A program made the translations under genes and the position numbers. Shown here piece by piece: positions 18,091 to 24,527 of a stretch of 24,527 bases of DNA; position 1 is the first letter of the stretch, and each line of letters starts with the position of its first letter. A model generated the notes under the pieces. The model did not search any database. It saw nothing but the letters and a program-made list of their open reading frames with translations, and was not told where the DNA came from. Origin of the DNA: Setaria digitata. Its lineage: Eukaryota; Nematoda; Chromadorea; Rhabditida; Setariidae. Location of the stretch: contig RCAB01000714.1 of assembly GCA_003640385.1 (NCBI GenBank), positions 1 through 24,527 of the forward strand. Direction: 5' to 3'.

Positions 18091-20512
18091 GCTAGTCAAA
18101 TAATTCTTTTCTGTATGTTTGCTTCTTTTCTCATTTTACTTTTTATTTTCCAATCATTCTCTTTTTCATTTAGAATATATTTCATAGTGTTGCGATACAT
18201 GATTGCTTACTTCCATTGTTATTAATAAATAACAGGGTTTCTTGTCATTTCCATTTTCTTTTTTTTCTTTTTTTCATCGTTTCCCTAGCTCAAAGTTGAT
18301 AATATACTTGAAGAGAAATGTTCATATATGATGATAACTATGAACAGTTAGTTGTTTTTTCCTCTTTTTTTTTTTTTTTCCGGATCTACATTAGGCGGGT
18401 AGAGAGCTCCTTTCCTGAATATAATTCTTTTGAAGGAATGCTCAGAATGTTAAATAATTGATTATTATTTAATGATTATAAATTTTAGACGAGCAAATTA
18501 TGCTTTCTTTCTTGTTATGTAATATAATAATCATCAATGCAAACTGATGATCATGTTTCCAGCTTAATTACTTTTTTTTTTTTTTTCTTTTCTAAACTCG
18601 TAGCACTTAATGAATGTCTATTAAAAAAATAAAAAATAAAATAAAATAAAGATTTATGCTTATGTAGCTTTCATATTATTATAATTAAAAAGAAATTAAT
18701 GGATTGATTTCATTGTCAAGATAAAAGTAAAATTATTAACAGGAATATCTATAATTACTGTCAGGATAGAATTTTGAGCTAAAGAAGACAATGTAATGTT
18801 GATAGTAGCAATAAATGATAATTATTATCATTTTAGTAATTGCTACAGTAATTATTTGATTTGCTCTGTGTTATTTTATTTATACAATTCTTTTCTTCTA
18901 TTTCATTTATATTTTTCTGTGCTCTTTCTTTCCAAATACACATGTAAGTAAAATGTATAGCTTTCACAACCGATATTTGGATTTTTTTCATACATCTGAA
19001 AATTTATTATATGAAGAAGTTTCAATCTGAGGAAGTTGTACTTAATTTATTTTAAAATTTAGCTCTATTTCTTGTTTAAACGAGAGAAAAAGTGGAAAAA
19101 AAAAAGAAGTGGAGGGATGATTTACCAAACTTTTTTTTTCAGCTTCCCGTCACAAATTAAACAAATATTAATGCCGAAGAACTGAAAGCATCGATATTTT
19201 TGAAATTTTCAATTTTATCTCAAAAAAAATTTCAAAGTTTGTATAATATGTATTTTCACAATCTTAAATTGCAATGTTTTTCGGTACTGTACCCTTCAAA
19301 TACTGTATTTACATTTGGAGAATAAATAATAAACGGTAAAAAATTTTTTTCAGAGATTTCGTAAATTATTAATTTGTATGTTTTGATTATTAATGCTTGA
19401 ATGGTATGAAATTGTCTATCGCACATTAAATCTTTCTAATCTTTAAAGCTTTCATGATTTCAATAGCAGGATTAATTTTACAAATTTATAGTTGTCAAGA
19501 TTTCTTTTTTTTTTTTTTTTTTTCTTTTTCTTTTTTTTTGTTATGTATACATAAAATATGAATGTAATTTTTATTTTTATTTTTTTGAAAATAGCATTGA
19601 AATTATTTCAAATTAAGATGTTCATTTGCCAGATGTAAATCTTATTTAATATTTCATTCAGATATATTGTCTGGATATTATAAAAAGAAGTCTTGTAAAA
19701 ACGGTAGCTAAGCTCTGATTTTGAGTTTTTAATTAGTTCATATGATAAGAAAATTTTTAACAAATTTGCATGTTTCAAGTAACTCGCCAAGTAACAAACA
19801 TCGATAGACCGATAAATTTCTTGTAACCGATCATCTCAGATACGAAATCTATACATTATACTCACCTTGGATAACAATAAAAATTTACCAAGCGATATTT
19901 GGAGTATTTAGCTATTATTGTAATAAAAACTTTTTCATTCAATTTTATCGCTATATATGTTTCTTTCTTCCTGTGCTTTGTTTTTCATGTGATATCGATT
20001 AAAAAGTGAAACTTTAAAATAACTAAAATAAACAATTCTAATCAACGTCTAGGCATCTAAAAAAAGAAAAAAAAAAAAAGAAAAAAAAGGAAGTAATCTC
20101 AATAAAGAGAAAAAAAAAAAACGAAAGGAATTCCAATTTCAAATTTTAAAATTTCATTCTAACAATTGTTCTCATATGTTTGTGAAACAGAAAAATATAT
20201 ATATATAAGAAATTTGTAAATGCTACAATTTGTTGCTGAACAAAAAAAAAGAAGTGAAATGAATAGGTTTCATAGTTCAGAAAGAAAGAAAAAAATCGTT
20301 ACAAATATTATTTCATATCTGATTAGTAATGATTAATAATATAAAAGTTCATTGAAATGTGATAATTTCACTGATGCTATGAAATAATTTTTCAAATATT
20401 TTAATTTTAATTTTGTGTTCTTTCTCTTTTCTTTTTTTTTTGTTTACAAATTACTTAATAGTAATAATAATGAAAAAGTATGAAGAGGAAAGAAAGAATG
20501 ATCCATTAATAG

Positions 20513-20936
20513 CATATACTTTTGAAGTTCAAACTTCTTTTTGCTAATAAAATGCATAAATTACAAGAACGGACCAAACAACTATTAATGAAAAAAGCAA
20601 CTTTAAAATTTTCAAATTTGTTTTTTCATTTATTTATTTATGTTTTTTTTTTTTTTTCTCTCTTCCAAATAGCTTTTCTGATAAATTATTTTCTATTGTT
20701 TTTGATGTGAACGGAACATTTAAACAAAAAGATAACAAGTGCAATAACTACTTTTTTTTTTTTTTAATGATGAAATGTGGTGTATTTTTAGTTTTTTTTT
20801 TTTATTTTTTCAGATTTTTTATCATTCGAAATTTGTACGATGTTGAAATTGCTGCGACTCTTTTGAAAGCAAATAATGAAAAACAAAAAAAAAAAAAAGA
20901 AAATAAAATTGATTGGAATGAACAAATATTTGTATA
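20513..20936 (+). other. Possible three-exon coding remnant
   Basis: Three open segments join in phase: 20513-20617 (acceptor TTAATAG; includes HKLQERTKQLLMKKATLKF), about 20673-20740 (acceptor CCAAATAG; FSDKLFSIVFDVNGTFKQKD) and 20814-20936 (acceptor TTTTTCAG; IIRNLYDVEIAATLLKANNE, ending QIFV-TAA). The implied introns are about 55-75 bp with weak donors (GTTTTT, GTGCAA). No start codon or homology is seen, and GC is at background level, so it could be chance or a decayed gene. Confidence 0.25.
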
Positions 20937-20937
20937 A

Positions 20938-21228
20938 TTAGTCATTAATATGATAATACTATCAATAAATAGAAATCAATTATCTTTTAATTAATTAATT
21001 TCAAAATATGTATTCGTAAATGGAAGCAGACTTTATGTTACCACAAAACCTGAACAATTAATTTTTTTTTTTTTTTTGTTTTGAATTAATTATTGATATG
21101 ATAAGAATAATATAAATAAATAAAAAAGCAATCATCTTATGATTAATTAATTTCAAAATATGTATTCGTAAATGGGAGCAGATTTTATGCTGCCACAAAA
21201 CTTGAGCAAATAATGCAATTTTTTTTTT
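20938..21228. repeat. Diverged tandem duplication, about 145-bp unit
   Basis: 20938-21078 and 21083-21228 share AATTTCAAAATATGTATTCG, TAAATGG(A/G)AGCAGA and CCACAAAAC(C/T)TGA(A/G)CAA, each followed by a T tract. They differ at several points, so the duplication is not recent. Confidence 0.85.
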
Positions 21229-21453
21229 ATGTTCCTTTTTAAGTTAATAATTTCATAGCTTAATTGATTTTCATTGATCGATATTGTCCACTGAATGATT
21301 ATTATTTCCCTTTAAATTTTTAATCCATCTATTATCATANTATGTTCCTTTTTAAGTTAATAATTTCGTAGCTTAATTGATGTTCATTGATCGATATTGG
21401 TCCACTGAATGATTATTATTTCCCTTTAAATTTTTAATCCATCTATTATCATA
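21228..21453. repeat. Near-identical tandem copies separated by one N
   Basis: 21228-21339 (112 bp) and 21341-21453 (113 bp) both begin TATGTTCCTTTTTAAGTTAA and end CCATCTATTATCATA. Only two substitutions and one inserted G separate them, and the N at 21340 sits exactly at the junction. Confidence 0.95.
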
Positions 21454-22147
21454 AGCGTGAAAGGCATGAGTGAATTAGGTGATGAAAATGTATAGCATAG
21501 AAATAAATCTAACAATTAGCATTGAAGAAGCTCAAGTTGATGTCATTTTTTAAAGTGACTTCAATTGACGTAATTTTGCTCTACACGTTATTGGTTTATT
21601 GTATTCAAACATTTATTAACTGTTACAAAGAAAAAAAAAAATTTAGAAAAAAAAAAAAAAAAAAGAAAAAAAGAAAAAGAAAAAAGATTGTGCTTTTTTA
21701 AAGGTCGAAAAATTGGTACAAATTTCGTTTTCTCAATCAGTTTTGATGTTTTTGGTGTCAGCAAACACTGATAACATTGATAACAACAGTTTCATCAACA
21801 CATTTCCCGTATGTTTTTATATCGGACAGTGGAAAATTTCCCGACGGGATTTTCTTCCGTTCACGATTATTTTTGCCAGTTTAATTTCCAGTCAACTTCA
21901 ACTCATTCACTTTACGGCTTTTTTGTTCCTTTTTTTTTTAACTTAAATAATAGGTATGTTGCAATATTGAAGGATATATTTAATCAAATGGAAAAGAAAA
22001 AGTAAACTAAACAGTTGACTGACAGTAAATTCAGGGATACTGTAGAATTTTGTTGGAGAAAATTAGAATACGAAAAATTTAATGAAGTATTTAATGAATT
22101 GATATTTTAAACAGTTCAGTATAACCTCTGAGGTCAGGCACTAGTAC

Positions 22148-22372
22148 ATGAGTAGTGAACTTACAACCGTAATAAGCATCATTACTAAATGCATTGCAAA
22201 AATCCAAAAAATATCCCACAGGCAGTCTTATTTCTTGAAAGGTCAAATTCAAAATCTATTACTGTCCACAATAATCATTTTTGAATTTGACCTTTTAAAA
22301 AATTACCACTGCTTGAAAGACGTGAACTTTAGTGGCGCCAATCTTTCGATATATAAAGTCTCTCTTCGGTAA
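22148..22372 (+). other. Unrecognised 74-codon open frame
   Basis: ATG to TAA frame beginning MSSELTTVISIITKCIAKIQ and ending SIYKVSLR. It spans a perfect inverted repeat (22238-22295) and overlaps a 72-codon frame on the other strand. No domain, no flanking splice pattern and no homologue come to mind. I think it more likely part of a repeat element than a gene. Confidence 0.2.
22238..22295. repeat. Perfect 17-bp inverted repeat (hairpin)
   Basis: AAAGGTCAAATTCAAAA (22238-22254) is the exact reverse complement of TTTTGAATTTGACCTTT (22279-22295), with a 24-base loop. It could be the centre of a small foldback element or a structured transcript. Confidence 0.9.
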
Positions 22373-22444
22373 CTTAGTAGACTTATCCCCGCTTTTCAAC
22401 ATTCCATTGTTAAGGGACATTGCAATTTCACTTATAGTTTCCAA

Positions 22445-22626
22445 ATATGTACTTAAACGTATGCAGTTTTCAAATACGTTCACGCACGTATCAATCCCTA
22501 AATACGAACACACGTTTTAATCCCTTGCACTTGCGTGCACGCACAGAATTTCCAAATATATGTGTACGCTCACGCACATATGTGTACACACGTACGCAGT
22601 TTCACACGTACGCACGTAAGCACGCT
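22445..22626. repeat. Alternating purine-pyrimidine tract with degenerate CACGTACGC repeats
   Basis: Rich in ACAC, CGTACG, TGTGTACG and CACGCAC steps (for example CACACGTACGCACGTAAGCA near 22602). Two broader units begin TTTCCAAATAT at 22438 and 22549 and each reach a (T/A)CG(T/C)A(T/C)GCAGTTT. The tract is GC-richer than its surroundings and could adopt Z-DNA. Confidence 0.7.
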
Positions 22627-22639
22627 TACATCCTATGCA

Positions 22640-23280
22640 CAACGGCTAATTTTTTTTTTTTTAGATCGAAGCTTGATGACCATCGCTGATTGATTTTTCT
22701 CTAACATTATGATTTATAAAAAATTTTCTCTTTTCCATGCTATTTTGTCATATTTCCTTTTCTCAATCTTATCATATTTTATTAAATTTTTCACTCTTTT
22801 CTCACTCTATCTCGTCAATCACATATATGCATGTCATATACTTTTACCATACTATCTACTTCATCTCTGCTTTCACTACATTTGTGCGGAATATATAAGA
22901 TTAATAATTGGCATTTTTTTTTCTGTAATCGAATTAGTTTTTTTTTTTTTCTTTGTGTTCAATCATGTGTGAAGGTTATTTTTGTTAAATTAAGATAATT
23001 TTAATTTAAATTAATTTTCAAATTCTTCGAAATTTTCTTCACCGCTTCTCATGCAATCCTTTTCTTTTTCCTCTCTTTCCTATTCTTTCTTTTTCTCTCT
23101 CTCTCTCTATGTGTGTATGCGTCTCTCTCTCTCTCTTTATAAATAAATATATATATATATATGTATCGTTTAATGCTTAACCAATCGATTAGTCTGTCTT
23201 TTCACATTTCGAAAATGTCATTTTGCCTTACCCAGGTAGAGAGAGAATATTTTATAGCATTAACTCTTGACAACTTTTTC
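22640..23280. other. AT-rich and CT-rich non-coding DNA
   Basis: Mostly pyrimidine-rich low-complexity sequence. It includes (TC)n flanking TATGTGTGTATGCG at about 23094-23137 and a (TA)n run at 23147-23162. No gene is seen. Confidence 0.6.
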
Positions 23281-23289
23281 ATAACTTCA

Positions 23290-23359
23290 AGGTCGAGCTC
23301 TATTCCCAGGTCATAGTCTAGGCTCTGTAGTTCAAGGTTCAAGATCAAGGTCAGGGTCA
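23290..23359 (+). promoter_or_regulatory. Cluster of AGGTCA-like half-sites
   Basis: AGGTCG (23290), AGGTCA (23308), AGGTTCA (23335) and AGGTCAGGGTCA (23348-23359), the last preceded by TCA to give TCAAGGTCA. AGGTCA is the half-site of many nuclear receptors, and TCAAGGTCA fits the FTZ-F1/SF-1 type. The local CAAGGT repetition could also be a degenerate simple repeat. Confidence 0.35.
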
Positions 23360-23534
23360 AGTTCTCCTCTCTTTCTTATCTCAACACTTCCTCTTACCAC
23401 CTCTTATGACAACAAAAGAAAAAAAAAAAAAAAGTATTGCAGACATGAACGGCGACCGTATTCCATCTCTAGTTTGTAGCATTTAGCTTCATTCTTTTTC
23501 CTGTCGCATCTTTTTAGGAGCAAATTTTGCATGT

Positions 23535-23559
23535 CACGTATTACGTGGATATTTACGTG
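23535..23559. promoter_or_regulatory. Three TACGTG motifs, two as a palindrome
   Basis: CACGTATTACGTG (23535-23547) holds TACGTG on each strand around one central T; another TACGTG lies at 23554-23559. TACGTG is the core site of HIF-1/ARNT-type bHLH-PAS factors. Function is untested. Confidence 0.3.
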
Positions 23560-23599
23560 AAATTACGCTAACGTTAGAAGAGAGCAAATTTTAGAGATT

Positions 23600-24527
23600 A
23601 ATTTTCATCAATTATTACGAAAGCATTAATTAACAGCACTAAGGAAATCAGAAATTGCACTGGTAATGGTATTCATTTCTTTTTTATTTCACTTCATTAT
23701 CATGCTAATTAATTATTTAATTGGGAAGGGAGAAGTTTTGCTTAAATAAATATTTTTGATTATCAAAAAGAAATAATTCAATCTTAATGATATGAGACTG
23801 TAATTTTCCTCAAATTTATATGAATGATAATATTTTAATTGTAATATAATTATCAATTATTTAAGTTTATCAGTTTGTAGCTTGCTTCCTTTCTAATGCT
23901 ACTTCATGTGTAATCTTTTTTAAAATTAGAAATAATGAGTTGAAAAATTTCGGAAAATTTTAAATCAAGATCAAAAACTATTGCTATAAAAATTAGCATG
24001 CAATGATCGATCATCCATGGTTTTCTTTTATTTTAACAAAAATTAAATCATTGAAATCACAGAGCATTTCTCTGCAACATTTTCAACATTCATCTTAATG
24101 TAATTCCATTTCTCTCTTCCTTCATTTACTACTACTCCCTTTAGTGCATAATCATACTTGACAGTAATAACTTTTTTTTTCCCTCTTTTTTTTTTTTTTA
24201 AAGTTAAAATTTTGAAAATTTATTTGCATTATGCAAAATTTCATCTTATAGATGATAGTTTGATTCCACTTTCTTTCATAGCAACAGTTACTTTCAGTCT
24301 TCTTTCTACAAACAGATATTAATTGGTAGTTTGAAAATAATCGCAACGAATAAATGTTCTCTGCTTATGGAAGCATAGTTTGAAAAAAGATTAGTATTGT
24401 TCACTAAAAGAGCAAAAACTCTTTCTGAATTTTATTTTTTTCTCTTTCTTTTTTGTTGCTTTTATCATAAATTATCAGAAATATGAAAGCAAATTATCAT
24501 AAAGGACAAAATGTAACAGAAAAAAAA
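23600..24527. other. AT-rich non-coding DNA to the window end
   Basis: No exon-like segment, RNA gene or ordered repeat is visible. The 64-codon minus-strand frame at 24152-24346 ends in poly-T-derived lysines and is not credible. Confidence 0.65.

Larger units (their letters stand above)
17500..20510. other. Region without a recognisable gene
   Basis: Dominated by T tracts (17716-17744, 17827-17847, 18036-18090, 18572-18586, 19504-19523) with AT-rich filler. A chain of short in-phase open segments at 18174-18513 is discussed as a finding but is not strong enough to call as a gene. Confidence 0.55.

Noticed and set aside
21713..21946. 77-codon frame with a membrane-like end, and a 40-codon frame on the opposite strand (PSGNFPLSDIKTYGKCVDET)
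   Set aside because: The plus frame starts with TTG and neither frame has a recognisable domain or clear splice context. Both strands open at once suggests low stop density by chance.
22295..22513. 72-codon minus-strand frame overlapping the 22148-22372 frame
   Set aside because: No homology, and overlapping open frames on both strands around an inverted repeat point to repeat DNA rather than two genes.
1..24527. tRNA, rRNA, CRISPR arrays, retroviral or transposase genes
   Set aside because: I looked for clover-leaf patterns, conserved rRNA words, regularly spaced repeats and reverse transcriptase or DDE-type motifs and saw none.

Overview
The window looks like nuclear DNA of a parasitic nematode, most likely a spirurid or filarial worm. 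It is very AT-rich and full of A and T runs of 10-50 bases. Its introns start with GTTAGT, GTAAGT or GTAATT and end with TTTCAG, TTTAG or TTATAG. The one recognisable gene is split into many small exons separated by introns of about 100 bp to 3.7 kb. Bacterial features (operons, ribosome binding sites, CRISPR, insertion sequences) are absent. The organism call is an inference from style; there is no marker that fixes the species.

Layout. 1-7.38 kb: non-coding AT-rich DNA with a 68-bp higher-order minisatellite (2243-2413), a 106-bp pure purine tract (5092-5197), and TCTG/TTTG and TA microsatellites. 7.39-17.45 kb: one plus-strand gene for the gamma (regulatory, nucleotide-sensing) subunit of AMP-activated protein kinase, reconstructed here as 12 coding exons. 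All splice phases agree; the predicted protein is 539 residues with four CBS motifs and the THKR and VHRL signatures of the family. An alternative last exon at 17323-17452 would replace the stop with 42 more residues. An in-phase exon inside the 3.7-kb third intron (11025-11100) would end the protein before any CBS domain.

17.45-24.5 kb: no gene I can name. It holds a 50-T tract interrupted by an N, two adjacent tandem duplications (the second split by a single N and probably an assembly seam), a perfect 17-bp inverted repeat, an alternating purine-pyrimidine tract, and clusters of nuclear-receptor-like and TACGTG motifs near the end. Two chains of short in-phase open segments (18.17-18.51 kb and 20.51-20.94 kb) could be small exons but could equally be chance.

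The main points of interest are the AMPK gamma gene itself: a long charged insert between CBS1 and CBS2, apparent loss of two conserved nucleotide-binding arginines, a stop codon that overlaps a splice donor, an exon that can be read in two frames by paired alternative splice sites, and two RRxS kinase motifs at the N-terminus, one formed across an exon junction. I did not find a convincing wholly new system.
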